Source of the DNA: Nocardioides sp. NBC_00368
GTDB lineage: Bacteria > Actinomycetota > Actinomycetes > Propionibacteriales > Nocardioidaceae
DNA length: 64,000 nucleotides
Direction of reading: 5' to 3'
Assembly (NCBI RefSeq): GCF_036090055.1
Contig: NZ_CP107970.1
Coordinates: 3,660,501 to 3,724,500 of the forward strand
The notes beneath the pieces are model-generated. The model did no database searches. It was not told the origin of the DNA and was given only the letters and a program-made list of their open reading frames with translations. Every line of letters begins with the position of its first letter. Position 1 is the stretch's first letter. Both the position numbers and the translations under genes were made by a program. Positions 1 through 9,005 of the stretch are shown piece after piece.

Positions 1-784
1 TCTGTGACGCATCTAGGCATCGCAGTTGCTGGCGGGCGAAGTCGTCGCGTGACCGCTTGTGATCGTCACCACCCACGTGCAAGTCGAGCGACGGAGACAG
101 ACCGGTGCCGCGCCCGTCCGACAATTGCTCCAACATTCGGGCAAGCGTGTCGGCCAGCCGACGTGTTCCTGCGCTGACCGCTTCAGGCTCAAGTCCTTGC
201 TCTCTGAGATCGGTAAGGTCCAGCGGACGACCGACGTTGATACTGACGGTCGTCCGCTTGAACAGCCTCGGGCGCCGGCTATAGGCGGGCAGGATCTCTT
301 GAGCGCCTCGTTGCACCACCGGAATCAACGGTGCTCCTGACTCGAGTGCCAGCCGCACCGCTCCTGTCTTGAGATCCATCATGCGGCCGTCGGGGTCTCT
401 CGTAATCGATCCTTCGGGATAGATGACAAGAAGCGCACCGCCGCGGAGAGATGTCAAGGCGGCGCCGAATCCGTCCGCGCCACGAGAACGGTCAACCTCC
501 ACATGCCCGGCGGCACGGAACCACCACCCCACGATGCGCTCGCCGAACAGACTGCTCTTGGCAAGGAATGCCGGAGTCCTTCCGTTCGCGAGCACCATCT
601 CGGCAATGAGCAGCGGGTCAACATGGGAAACGTGGTTCACGGCGAGCACCACGCCGCCGCTGGATGGGATCTGTTCAACGCCATGCCAGTCCCGACGGCG
701 CACCAAGACCAACGCCGGCTTGCAGACCAAGAACGCGATCCACCACGCCACGCCCCACCCAGGTAGAAACGCAGGTAACCTCAC
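1..784 (-). CDS. PlsC-type 1-acylglycerol-3-phosphate acyltransferase (3' end cut by window)
   Basis: Reading the reverse strand from a GTG at 784 gives an uninterrupted frame that runs off the window edge, so the C terminus is missing. The protein shows the two hallmark acyltransferase blocks: NHVSHVDP (His51, Asp56, the NHx4D catalytic motif) and YPEGSITRD (PEGS at residues 123-126, glycerol-phosphate binding). A hydrophobic N-terminal stretch (about residues 12-28) fits a membrane-associated enzyme. The family transfers an acyl chain from acyl-CoA or ACP to lysophosphatidate. The GTG overlaps the stop of the upstream thioesterase as GTGA, so the two are probably translationally coupled. 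Family assignment is secure; the exact acceptor is not. Confidence 0.88.
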   Translation of the reverse strand, partial: MRLPAFLPGWGVAWWIAFLVCKPALVLVRRRDWHGVEQIPSSGGVVLAVNHVSHVDPLLIAEMVLANGRTPAFLAKSSLFGERIVGWWFRAAGHVEVDRSRGADGFGAALTSLRGGALLVIYPEGSITRDPDGRMMDLKTGAVRLALESGAPLIPVVQRGAQEILPAYSRRPRLFKRTTVSINVGRPLDLTDLREQGLEPEAVSAGTRRLADTLARMLEQLSDGRGTGLSPSLDLHVGGDDHKRSRDDFARQQLRCLDASQ

Positions 785-1452
785 TGGACCTCCACCGATG
801 GCTGGCTGTGCACGTAGGACACCGCTACTGAACTGGGCACGTTGCTCGGACCTCTCGGATCTCTCATCTGCAGGTCGCATTCGCCGGGGCTCATTCCTTG
901 TCCAGCGTTCGCGGCGAAATGTTCAGCACCGACGACCACGAAGGTGGCCTCGGCGGATCCGACCCCCCGTCCATTGTCGTCCCGCGCCTCGGCGTGGAGC
1001 AGCAGCCGTCGTCCTTCCCGTTGGGCCACGTTGGCGCAGAAGGTGTACGGCTGGCGCAACCGGAACGGTGCTCGGTACTCGACGGTAAGGCTGCGAGTGA
1101 CGGCGAGCGATCCGACCGTGTAGAGCACGAACCCAAACAAGTCGTCGAACGCGAGTGCGACCGCTCCTCCATGCGCGATACCTGGGGCTCCTACATGCGC
1201 CTCGTCGAAGCAGTGGACTGCTTCGACTCCCGACGCGGTGCGGACCGCACGCAGATGCAGGCCGGCCGGATTATCCGGCCCGCATCCGGCGCAATCCGGC
1301 GAGTGCGGGGGCAGCGTCTGGCCGATCCCCACCGGGCGCTGACCGGCGAGGTGCGCCGCCCAGCGAGAGATCACTCCCCCCTCGCGGGATACGTCGCCTT
1401 CGCTACCGCCAACGGGCGTCATCTGGTTGCTGTGCTTCCCAATCGCCGTCAT
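781..1452 (-). CDS. PaaI-family hotdog thioesterase
   Basis: A 223-residue hotdog-fold protein. It has the conserved segment HVGAPGIAHGGAVA, in which the HGG motif is typical of PaaI/YdiI-like acyl-CoA thioesterases, and an upstream CAGCGPDNP block also found in the family. The ATG at 1452 is preferred because AGAGAAG lies 9 bases upstream; an in-frame ATG at 1422 is the alternative. The C-terminal tail of about 40 residues is longer than usual and not recognisable. It sits between an acyl-CoA ligase and PlsC, so control of an acyl-CoA pool is a reasonable inference. A clear relative is encoded at 16547-17044 in this window. Confidence 0.85.
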   Translation of the reverse strand: MTAIGKHSNQMTPVGGSEGDVSREGGVISRWAAHLAGQRPVGIGQTLPPHSPDCAGCGPDNPAGLHLRAVRTASGVEAVHCFDEAHVGAPGIAHGGAVALAFDDLFGFVLYTVGSLAVTRSLTVEYRAPFRLRQPYTFCANVAQREGRRLLLHAEARDDNGRGVGSAEATFVVVGAEHFAANAGQGMSPGECDLQMRDPRGPSNVPSSVAVSYVHSQPSVEVQ

Positions 1453-1507
1453 CCGTGTCACTTCTCTATTCGTCGGGCTTCGAGTTGTCCGAGTGAAGCG
1501 ATACTTC

Positions 1508-3139
1508 TCAGACTTCGATGACGGCCAGTTCGCCGTCGGCATGCAGTGCGCGTAGGCGCTTCTTGTCGAATTTCCCGACCGACGTCTTCGGTACCTCGGC
1601 GACGAAGCTCCAGCGCTCCGGCAGCCACCACCTGGCAACCTTGTCCTCGAGGAAGTCACGAAGCTGGGCCGGTGTGAGTTCCCTGCCCTCGCGTACGGCG
1701 ATGACGGCCAGTGGCCGCTCCTGCCACTTCGCGTCCGGAACCCCCACCACGGAGGCTTCCAGAACGTCGGGGTGACCGGCGAGGTGCAACTCAAGCTCAA
1801 CCGAAGAGATCCACTCCCCTCCGGACTTGATCACGTCCTTGGTGCGGTCGGTCAACGTGACGAAGCTGCGTGAGTTGATGCGCCCGACGTCGCCGGTGCG
1901 CAACCACCCGTCGTGGAACCTCTCTCCGTCGTCCTCCTCCCGGTAGTAGGCGCCGCTGATCCAGGGCCCGCGCACCTGCAACTCCCCCACCGCCGCGCCA
2001 TCGTTGGGCAGCACTCGGCCCGCATCGTCGACGATCCTCAATTCCACTCCAGCGACCGGACGCCCCTGGGTGGCACGCAGTTGCCACTGCTCGGACGGGT
2101 CGAGCGATGCGGGCGGACGGGCGACGGCGGCCAGCGGAGAGGTCTCAGTCATCCCCCATGCTTGGACGATCTGCACGCCGTACTTCTCTTGGAATGTCTT
2201 CATGAGGTGCAGGGGCACCGCAGAGCCACCGCAGGCGACAAGACCGAGCGAGGACACATCGTGGCTTGGGTTGGACTCCAGAAAGTTCAAGACGTCGTTC
2301 CAGATCGTCGGGACTGCTCCGGCGATCGTGGGTCGCTCAGCACCGATCAGGCGCACGAGCGGTTCGGCCTGTAGGAAACGCTCGGGCATGAGTAGGTCGG
2401 CACCGGCCATGAAGGCGGAATAGACCAGGCCCCAAGCGTTGGCGTGGAACATGGGCACGATCGCGAGGATGCGGTCACCGGCGCCGATACCGAGGCCGTC
2501 TGCGAGACAGGCGGCCATGGAGTGCAGGTAGGTCGACCGGTGACTGTAGGCGACTCCTTTGGGATTGCCGGTGGTCCCGGACGTGTAGCACATGGCCGCC
2601 GCCGTGCCTTCATCGAGCTCGGGCCAGTCGAAGGCCTCGGGCTGACCCGAGATGAAATCCTCGTATCTCACGACCGTGACGTCCTTGCTGCGTAGCGGAG
2701 TGAGATCGACGTCGCCCGTCACCACGACGGTGTGCACGCTGGTGATCTGCGGTAACACCGGAGCCAGGAGGGGTACGAGACTGCCATCGGCGATGATCAC
2801 TCGATCTTCGGCGTGGTTGCCGATGTAGGTGATCTGCTCCGCGGCGAGGCGCAAGTTCAGGGTGTGGAGCACCGCGCCCATCGAGGGCACCGCCAAGTAC
2901 GCCTCCACGTGTTCTTGGTTGTTCCACATGAAGGTGGCGACCCGATCATCGCCAGTGATTCCGCAGCCTCGCAACGCGTGAGCCAACTGCGCAGCCCTAC
3001 GGCCGACCTCGGCGAAGGTGCCGACCTTTACGGTTCCATCGGGTTGCAGCGTCCGCACCGTTGCAGACCCGTGCACGCCTGCGCCGTGACGCATGATTGC
3101 TGTGGTCGTCAACGGGACGTTCATCATCGTGCTCTGCAT
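1508..3139 (-). CDS. Fatty-acid (acyl)-CoA ligase, ANL superfamily
   Basis: A 543-residue adenylate-forming enzyme of normal length. The phosphate-binding loop CYTSGTTGNPKG lies at about residues 184-195, the hinge motif GWLRTGDVG at about 415, DRTKDVIKSGGEWIS follows, and the catalytic lysine is in SVGKFDKK near residue 523. It activates a carboxylic acid with ATP and CoA; a medium- or long-chain fatty acid is likely but the sequence does not fix the substrate. The ATG at 3139 follows AAGGA by 5 bases. Its position downstream of an alcohol/aldehyde oxidation set fits activation of the acid made by the CYP153 pathway. Confidence 0.92.
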   Translation of the reverse strand: MQSTMMNVPLTTTAIMRHGAGVHGSATVRTLQPDGTVKVGTFAEVGRRAAQLAHALRGCGITGDDRVATFMWNNQEHVEAYLAVPSMGAVLHTLNLRLAAEQITYIGNHAEDRVIIADGSLVPLLAPVLPQITSVHTVVVTGDVDLTPLRSKDVTVVRYEDFISGQPEAFDWPELDEGTAAAMCYTSGTTGNPKGVAYSHRSTYLHSMAACLADGLGIGAGDRILAIVPMFHANAWGLVYSAFMAGADLLMPERFLQAEPLVRLIGAERPTIAGAVPTIWNDVLNFLESNPSHDVSSLGLVACGGSAVPLHLMKTFQEKYGVQIVQAWGMTETSPLAAVARPPASLDPSEQWQLRATQGRPVAGVELRIVDDAGRVLPNDGAAVGELQVRGPWISGAYYREEDDGERFHDGWLRTGDVGRINSRSFVTLTDRTKDVIKSGGEWISSVELELHLAGHPDVLEASVVGVPDAKWQERPLAVIAVREGRELTPAQLRDFLEDKVARWWLPERWSFVAEVPKTSVGKFDKKRLRALHADGELAVIEV

Positions 3140-3217
3140 AAGGTTCCTTCACTCGTGTGTGGATCCGCACGGACAGTTGTTCCGAGATAGCCGACCTTCG
3201 AACGTCAATGGCGATGA

Positions 3218-4285
3218 TCAGCCATCTGCCGCCGCCAAGGAGGTTGCGGCAGACTCCAGGGACTCGACGAGACGCAACTCCAACTCCGGTAGCCGGCTGG
3301 CTATCAGGACCACGTCGTCAATCCGCGAACGTGGGTGGGTGTCGCGCTTGACCGCAGCGCGGGCGGCTTCTGTCCAGCCCTGTGCGCAACGGGCAGCTTC
3401 GGTCGCAGCCTCAGCGGTCGCCTGGTCGCCGGTCAGACGTGCGACTTCTGCGCAGCCATCTGCGAGCAGTCGCCGAAAGAGCCCGCCGCCGGTGCCTGCC
3501 TTCTCGATGAAGGCACCCAGGCTGAACAACAAGAGTCCGAGTTCGTCGTCGGGAAGTTCCGCCCAGGTCGCGATGTCGTCAGCGAACAGAGCAACCGCCT
3601 TCAGGCCTTCGGCACCGACCGCGGCTGTGGCGGGGCCGGCAATGCTGTGTTGTGACGGATCGCGCATGTTGCCGGCACACTGGATGAACGCGCCCGCGGC
3701 GGCTTCCTCGATGGCGGGCAGGGACGGCGGCCAGGTGATGCGGTACGTGCAGTGACGCGTGGGTTGTGGGAATGCCGTTGAGGACCGTGCCCGGGCCAAG
3801 GCGTCCAAAGGCACCTTCTGCACCTCGGCGCGGTCGTTGTCCACGACGTAGGCGAGTTGTTCGTCTTCGTCGTAGCCGATGACGACGATGTCGTGACGGC
3901 TCATCTGCAGCTGGACACGGAGGTACGGAAGTTCGGCGATGTCTCCCCAAATCAGGCTGGGTCGACCGGCGTCGAGTTCGTTACGGACCCACGACCATCC
4001 CTCGGCGGGATCGTCGGTGGTAAGGACCTGCACGACACCGCCCAGTCGCGTCGGTAGATCGATTTCGAAGTCAGCACCTCGCCCCACCAGGTACAGCGGG
4101 GGGAAGAGTTCGCTCGACCGGAGGAACGAGAGCCCTAGAGCGCCGCCGAGCGTGAAGACCAGGCCCTCATTGGGCGGTCCATCCCATCCCAGACCGTGCC
4201 AGTGCAGCAGATCGCGCATCGCACCGGAGCCGCAGTGTCCCCCCAGTCGATGGGGGTAGTCCTGGATGAAGGCATTGACGGGCAT
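3218..4285 (-). CDS. BtrH N-terminal domain / DUF4872 protein, putative cysteine acyltransferase
   Basis: A 355-residue protein that begins with a papain-like BtrH_N domain. The GGHCGS motif near the N terminus holds the presumed catalytic Cys18, and the second half matches the DUF4872 region. The family's namesake, BtrH of butirosin biosynthesis, transfers an acyl group from a carrier protein to an amine; most relatives have no known substrate. AGAAGGA lies 7 bases before the ATG at 4285. The gene is embedded in the same-strand series running from ferredoxin to PlsC, between an SDR and an acyl-CoA ligase, which is unexpected for a hydrocarbon pathway and suggests acyl conjugation or deconjugation. 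That function is inference. Confidence 0.78.
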   Translation of the reverse strand: MPVNAFIQDYPHRLGGHCGSGAMRDLLHWHGLGWDGPPNEGLVFTLGGALGLSFLRSSELFPPLYLVGRGADFEIDLPTRLGGVVQVLTTDDPAEGWSWVRNELDAGRPSLIWGDIAELPYLRVQLQMSRHDIVVIGYDEDEQLAYVVDNDRAEVQKVPLDALARARSSTAFPQPTRHCTYRITWPPSLPAIEEAAAGAFIQCAGNMRDPSQHSIAGPATAAVGAEGLKAVALFADDIATWAELPDDELGLLLFSLGAFIEKAGTGGGLFRRLLADGCAEVARLTGDQATAEAATEAARCAQGWTEAARAAVKRDTHPRSRIDDVVLIASRLPELELRLVESLESAATSLAAADG

Positions 4286-4337
4286 GTGGCGTCCTTCTCT
4301 TTGTGCTCTTCGTGCCGAATGGTTCTGGAGTTGGGGG

Positions 4338-5171
4338 TCAGTTGTTCCGAATGCGGTCGAGGTACGTCTGGCGGGCGACCATGTCGACGTCGTCGAGGAA
4401 GACCGAGTCCGTGCCCAGGACAGAGCCGAGCGCGGACGCCACCCGTCCGGGCACGAACTTCATCGCTGCGACCATGCCGCCGGCGAGGCGAGTGACCCGT
4501 ACGAAGGGACGGGGATGCTCGATCAGCTCGGCTGTCGCGCGAGCAATCTCTTCGGGTTCGGCGTTGCGCAGCCCCTTGGCTCCGGCCGTGCCGGCGACGA
4601 GCTCGGTGTTGGTGAATGTCGGTCGCACGGTGGACAGTTGGATCCCGGACTTGCGGTACTCCTGCCGTGCTGCCTCGGTGAATCCGATGACTGCGAACTT
4701 GGTGGCGCAGTAGGTAGCCAGGCCAGGCACGGGCAGTTCCCCGGCCAGCGATGCGGTGTTGATGATGTGTCCGGCCCGCCGCGGCAGCATCCGCTGGAGG
4801 GCGAGCTTGGTCCCGAAGATCACTCCGAGGAGGTTGATCTCCACCTGTCGCCGGGTGACGGCGTCGTCCTCCTCGTGAGCGTGTCCGGTGGGCATGATGC
4901 CCGCGTTGTTGACCAGCACATCGAGGGGGCCAAGCTGTTCCTCGACCATGTCGAGGAACGCCCGGAACGAGTCGGGGTGGGTGACGTCGAGATGGCCCAC
5001 AACAGAGATACCGAGCTCGTCCGCCGCTTTCTTGATACGGGCCTCGTCGATGTCGCCGATGGCAACGCGGTGGCCGCGTTCGGTCAGTTCCTTCGCCGTC
5101 TGGTAGCCGATGCCACGGGCTCCTCCAGTGATCGCGATCGTCTTGGCGGGGAAGGAAGTGGCGTGCGTCAT
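4338..5171 (-). CDS. Short-chain dehydrogenase/reductase (SDR)
   Basis: A 277-residue classical SDR. It has the nucleotide-binding TGGARGIG (residues 15-22), NNAG at 88-91, and the catalytic set Asn113, Ser141, Tyr154 and Lys158 (YCATK). Asp40 at the end of the second beta strand favours NAD(H), though this is not decisive. The start at 5171 is chosen because AAGGAG lies 8 bases upstream and the ATG overlaps the stop of the aldehyde dehydrogenase gene as ATGA; a longer upstream frame has no good ribosome site. It likely oxidises an alcohol or hydroxyacyl intermediate in the same pathway. Confidence 0.92.
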   Translation of the reverse strand: MTHATSFPAKTIAITGGARGIGYQTAKELTERGHRVAIGDIDEARIKKAADELGISVVGHLDVTHPDSFRAFLDMVEEQLGPLDVLVNNAGIMPTGHAHEEDDAVTRRQVEINLLGVIFGTKLALQRMLPRRAGHIINTASLAGELPVPGLATYCATKFAVIGFTEAARQEYRKSGIQLSTVRPTFTNTELVAGTAGAKGLRNAEPEEIARATAELIEHPRPFVRVTRLAGGMVAAMKFVPGRVASALGSVLGTDSVFLDDVDMVARQTYLDRIRNN

Positions 5172-6700
5172 CTGCGGTGCTCCTTGTTCTGGCCGAGGCG
5201 TTGACTCAGGCCGCGTCCGGCTGCTGCGCGCAGCATCTTCGCGGCGATGGCCGTACGCCAGGCGGAGTACGGGTACCACGTGAGCTCTCTTGCCCGGACT
5301 GGAAGTCGTGGCTCGGTGACCGCGCGGACGCGGCAGTACTTGTGCAGCCCGTCGGCTCCTCCGAGCCGGGCGCCCATCCCGGAGGCCTTCCAGCCACTGT
5401 GAGGCAACGTCATCGCGAAGAGGTTGCTGAAGACATCGTTGATGTTGACCGCGCCGACCTCCAGGCGCCGTGCAACACGGCGGGCGCGAGCACGATCACG
5501 AGTCCACACGGTCGCCGACAATCCGTACGTCGAGTCGTTGGCCAGTCGGATGGCCTCTTCTTCGTCGGCGACGCACATCACCGGGATCGTGGGTCCGAAG
5601 GTCTCCTCGGTCATGCAGGACATCGTGTGATCCACGTCGACAAGGACCGTTGGCGTGTAGTAGTTCCCGGCCGCACCCCGCTTGCCGCCGGCCACTACCT
5701 TCGCTCCCGCGGCCACCGCCTCGCTGACGTGGCGATCCGCGATGTCAACTTGTCTCGCGGTGACCATCGCACCAACATCGTTGCCGGCATCCGCCCCCTG
5801 GGTCAGGGACTGCACGCGCTGTGTCAGGCGGGCCACGAATTCCTCGTAGACCGCAGCAACGACATACACGCGTTCGACGGAGATGCAGACTTGCCCTGCG
5901 TTGAAAAGGCCACCCCAGGCGACGCCCTCGACCGCTCGAGCGAGATCGGCGTCCTCCAGCACGATCGCCGGATCCTTGCCGCCCAGCTCCAGACTCACCG
6001 GTTTCAACTGCTCAGCACAGCGGAGGGCGACCTGGCGCCCTGTCGCTGTCGAGCCCGTGAACTGGACGAAGTCGGCGGCATCCACCACTGCGGCACCAGT
6101 GTCGCCGGCTCCTGTGACATGTGCGAGAACGGGTGGCGCGCCGATCTCGCGCCAGCCGTCGATGACCCGCGCGCAGGTCAGCGGTGTCTCTTCTGAGGGC
6201 TTCGCCAGTACCGCGCAACCGGCAGCCAGTGCGGGGGCTGCGTCCATGAGGAACAGGGTGATCGGGAAGTTCCACGGGGTGATCAGACCGACGAGTGGGT
6301 AGGGCTGGTAGGTCTTGGACAGTCGTTTCGGCAGGCTGAGTAGACCCGCGGTCTTGACCCGTTCGTCGGCGAGGAACTCCTCGGCATGGTCGGCGTAGTA
6401 GGTGATGAACTCGCACGAGGCGGTCGTCTCTACGAGCGCGTCCGGACGAACCTTGCCTGTCTCGGCCTGCAGCAGGTCGGTGAGCTCATCGGAGTGCGTG
6501 AGGATCCAGTCGCGCCAGAGGCGCAGCCACTTGGAGCGCTGCCGCGGACCAGCCTCGGCCCATGCACGTTGGGCCAGCCGGAGCTGCGTGGCGCGGCGGT
6601 TCACAGCGTCACGGTCGTCAACGGACACGGTTCCCACCAGCTGACCGTCGGACGGGTTGCGCACCTCGAGTGCGCTATTTGAGGTCGTTGTGGTGGTCAT
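5168..6700 (-). CDS. Aldehyde dehydrogenase (succinate-semialdehyde dehydrogenase-like subfamily)
   Basis: A 510-residue NAD(P)-dependent aldehyde dehydrogenase. FTGSTATGRQ marks the cofactor loop (about 214-223), ELGGKDP holds the general base Glu238, and FNAGQVC holds the catalytic Cys272. It oxidises an aldehyde to an acid, which could then be activated by the acyl-CoA ligase at 1508-3139. AGGAGG is placed ideally before the ATG at 6700. Both ends show ATGA overlaps, upstream with the transglutaminase-like gene and downstream with the SDR, so the three genes form a tight operon. Confidence 0.93.
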   Translation of the reverse strand: MTTTTTSNSALEVRNPSDGQLVGTVSVDDRDAVNRRATQLRLAQRAWAEAGPRQRSKWLRLWRDWILTHSDELTDLLQAETGKVRPDALVETTASCEFITYYADHAEEFLADERVKTAGLLSLPKRLSKTYQPYPLVGLITPWNFPITLFLMDAAPALAAGCAVLAKPSEETPLTCARVIDGWREIGAPPVLAHVTGAGDTGAAVVDAADFVQFTGSTATGRQVALRCAEQLKPVSLELGGKDPAIVLEDADLARAVEGVAWGGLFNAGQVCISVERVYVVAAVYEEFVARLTQRVQSLTQGADAGNDVGAMVTARQVDIADRHVSEAVAAGAKVVAGGKRGAAGNYYTPTVLVDVDHTMSCMTEETFGPTIPVMCVADEEEAIRLANDSTYGLSATVWTRDRARARRVARRLEVGAVNINDVFSNLFAMTLPHSGWKASGMGARLGGADGLHKYCRVRAVTEPRLPVRARELTWYPYSAWRTAIAAKMLRAAAGRGLSQRLGQNKEHRR

Positions 6701-7422
6701 TGATCCTCCTGAGGCGAAGTGGACCGGCGTGAGGATCCACCGGGTTTGACCTGGCTGGCGGGCTTTGCGGTGAAGGCGTCGTCGATCGCCTGCGGCGAGG
6801 CCTCGACCATCGATCCATAGGTGTTCCGAAGCTCGGTCAGGATCGCGGCCAGGGGAAGGTCGTCATAGACGCCGCGCTCGCGGACGTACTCCATGTGCTG
6901 GGTTCCGTCCCCAGTGAAAGCGTGCATGAGCGCGTCGTGCTCGCCGTCGAATTCCACAGGTGGAACGCCGAAACGAGCGCATAGTTCGACGTTGAATGCC
7001 GGGGTGGCCTTGAGCCATCTCCCGTCGATGTGGAGACTGCTGTATCCGTGATAGACGAACAGGTCGGTGCCGCCCATGAGCTTTCGCAGTGATTCGGTCT
7101 GCAGATGGTTGCGCACATCAGCGAACCCCAACCGCGCTGGAATTCCCGCTGCACGGCACACTGCGGTCAAGAGGACCGCTTTCGGGACGCAATAGGCACG
7201 GCCCGCTTGGAGGACGAAACTCGCGCGGTAGTTGGCGGGGTCGGCCGAAACGGTGTAGGGGTCGTACCAGACTTGGTCCCGGACGGCAGCGAAGAGGCGC
7301 CTCGCCTTTTCCCTGTCGCCGGACGCGTCACCAACGGTGGCCTCGGTGAAGGCGCGGATGTCTTCGTGCTCGATGTCGAGGAACTCAGTCGCCTCAAGGA
7401 ACGACGCCGGACTGCAGCTCAT
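6697..7422 (-). CDS. Transglutaminase-like cysteine peptidase-fold protein
   Basis: A 241-residue protein with the transglutaminase-like core. The likely nucleophile is Cys78 in AGRAYCVPKAVL, followed by the helix ending in GIPARLGFADV, then His125 and His131 around YHGYSSLHIDGRW, and KATPAFN where the catalytic triad normally ends. Proteins of this group act as thiol peptidases or amidases, or in peptide cross-linking, and the substrate here is unknown. The ATG at 7422 has GGAG 5 bases upstream and gives a normal domain length; the long frame extension beyond it is not coding-like. It is the first gene of the ATGA-coupled transglutaminase-ALDH-SDR operon, an odd partner for oxidative enzymes. 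Confidence 0.82.
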   Translation of the reverse strand: MSCSPASFLEATEFLDIEHEDIRAFTEATVGDASGDREKARRLFAAVRDQVWYDPYTVSADPANYRASFVLQAGRAYCVPKAVLLTAVCRAAGIPARLGFADVRNHLQTESLRKLMGGTDLFVYHGYSSLHIDGRWLKATPAFNVELCARFGVPPVEFDGEHDALMHAFTGDGTQHMEYVRERGVYDDLPLAAILTELRNTYGSMVEASPQAIDDAFTAKPASQVKPGGSSRRSTSPQEDQ

Positions 7423-7790
7423 CCTCGCTCCAAGGTCATCGGATACTCGTCCGCGAGAACCGGTAGCGAGGCGTTGTCCCATCGCTTGTTCTTGGCCCGG
7501 GTGAGACTGGTCCGAATCGGGAGCAGTCCATGACGTGGCCAAGAGACGGGAGCCTGACAGTTTCCTGAACCGACTTGAGACCGGAGCCTGCCCGAACTGG
7601 TGCGAGGTCGCGGACTGGCAACTGGTCTCGGACCGCGCGCAGGGCTCTGTCTGCCCGAACGCGATAGGCAGGTCGTCATTGAATGTCCTCTCGACGATAG
7701 GTCCACTCTTCGTTGCCATGGGATTCGCGGTTGGCCCGGAGCCCTCCGCTCCAGCACGCCCGGCTCGCGACGAGCCCGGATCGCACGGCA
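7423..7790. other. Non-coding gap between reductase and transglutaminase-like gene
   Basis: This 368-base stretch has no frame with coding character on either strand. It probably holds the leader and promoter of the transglutaminase-ALDH-SDR operon and the 3' end of the P450 operon transcript. I see no convincing hairpin or operator. Confidence 0.5.
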
Positions 7791-9005
7791 TTACGCACCC
7801 GCGTCACTCACAGCCGAAGTCAGCTCGGCTCGCCCAACGCCCCGAGACGCCTGCGTCAGAAGCCGCTTGCTGACGACGAAGTCACGGGGACGGTTGACAC
7901 AATCCGCAGCGATTAGCTCGCCTTGACGAAGGTAGAAGCAGGTGAAGTCACGGTCCAGTTTCGGGTCACCGCTGAGGACGACTTCGTCGAACCCGGTGTT
8001 GAGCCCAGCGATCTGGAGCTTGACGTCGTACTGATCCGACCAGAACCATGGAAGAGCAGCGATCTCCTTGGACTTTCCAGAGATCGTCGCTGCGGCCACT
8101 TTGGCCTGCTCCCCCGCGCTTGGAACGCATTCCAGGCGGACCCGACCGCCGTAGGAGGCCATGTATCGACTCGTGCAGTCACCGGCCGCAACGATGTTCC
8201 GGTCACTTGTCCGAGCACGGTCGTCAATCACAATACCGTTGTCGACCTCCAAGCCGGCTGATGCGGCGAGCTCGGTGTTCGGCTCGACACCGATGCCAAC
8301 GATCACGAGGTCTGCAGGGACGGCCTCGCCATTGGACAGGAGCACTTCGCGGACCTTGGTTTCACCGGTGAAGGCCTCGACGAGGGCTCCGGTTCGAATG
8401 CTCACACCCTCCTCTTGGTGGACCCGTTGGAAGAACGCTGAGACCTCGGGAGCGGTGACTCTTTCGAGAACACGCTCGGTCGCCTCGAGCACGGTGACGT
8501 CCAGCCCCAAGGCGCGCAGCGAGGCTGCCACCTCGAGCCCTATGTACCCCCCGCCAACGATCACGGCCACGCTTCCTGGTTGGGCGGCTGCTCGGATCAG
8601 GTCCACGTCCATGGCGGTGCGCAGGTAGCAAACACCGGAAAGATGGGCACCTGGGACGAGCAACCGTCGCGGACGCGCGCCGGTGCACAACGCGAGATGG
8701 TCGTAGGCCAGCGACTGGCCGCTGCTCAGCGTCAGGTGGCCAGCAGAGCGGTCGATCGCCTCGACCCTCGCATCGAGAAGGCTAATCTTCCGCTTGTCGT
8801 AGAACTCCGCACTGCGAATTTCCAGCTCTTCGAAGGCGCTCTTCCCAGCCAGATAGGCCTTCGACAGTGGTGGGCGTTGATAGGGCACTGGCGACTCATC
8901 GCCCACCAGGACAATCTCGCCGTCCCAGCCTTCCTGGCGCAGGCTGGCCGCGAGTTGCGCGCCGGCATGGCTTGCTCCGACAATCACCGTTCTCAGTGCG
9001 GTCAT
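7791..9005 (-). CDS. FAD-dependent ferredoxin reductase for the P450 system
   Basis: A 404-residue NAD(P)H:ferredoxin reductase of the putidaredoxin-reductase/rhodocoxin-reductase type. The N-terminal VGASHAG dinucleotide fold binds FAD, the second VGGGYIG fold binds NADH, and IVAAGDC is the conserved FAD-contacting motif near the C-terminal third. It passes electrons from NADH to the [2Fe-2S] ferredoxin encoded two genes upstream, which feeds the CYP153 P450. Its ATG at 9005 overlaps the P450 stop as ATGA. Length and domain order are normal. Confidence 0.95.
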   Translation of the reverse strand: MTALRTVIVGASHAGAQLAASLRQEGWDGEIVLVGDESPVPYQRPPLSKAYLAGKSAFEELEIRSAEFYDKRKISLLDARVEAIDRSAGHLTLSSGQSLAYDHLALCTGARPRRLLVPGAHLSGVCYLRTAMDVDLIRAAAQPGSVAVIVGGGYIGLEVAASLRALGLDVTVLEATERVLERVTAPEVSAFFQRVHQEEGVSIRTGALVEAFTGETKVREVLLSNGEAVPADLVIVGIGVEPNTELAASAGLEVDNGIVIDDRARTSDRNIVAAGDCTSRYMASYGGRVRLECVPSAGEQAKVAAATISGKSKEIAALPWFWSDQYDVKLQIAGLNTGFDEVVLSGDPKLDRDFTCFYLRQGELIAADCVNRPRDFVVSKRLLTQASRGVGRAELTSAVSDAGA

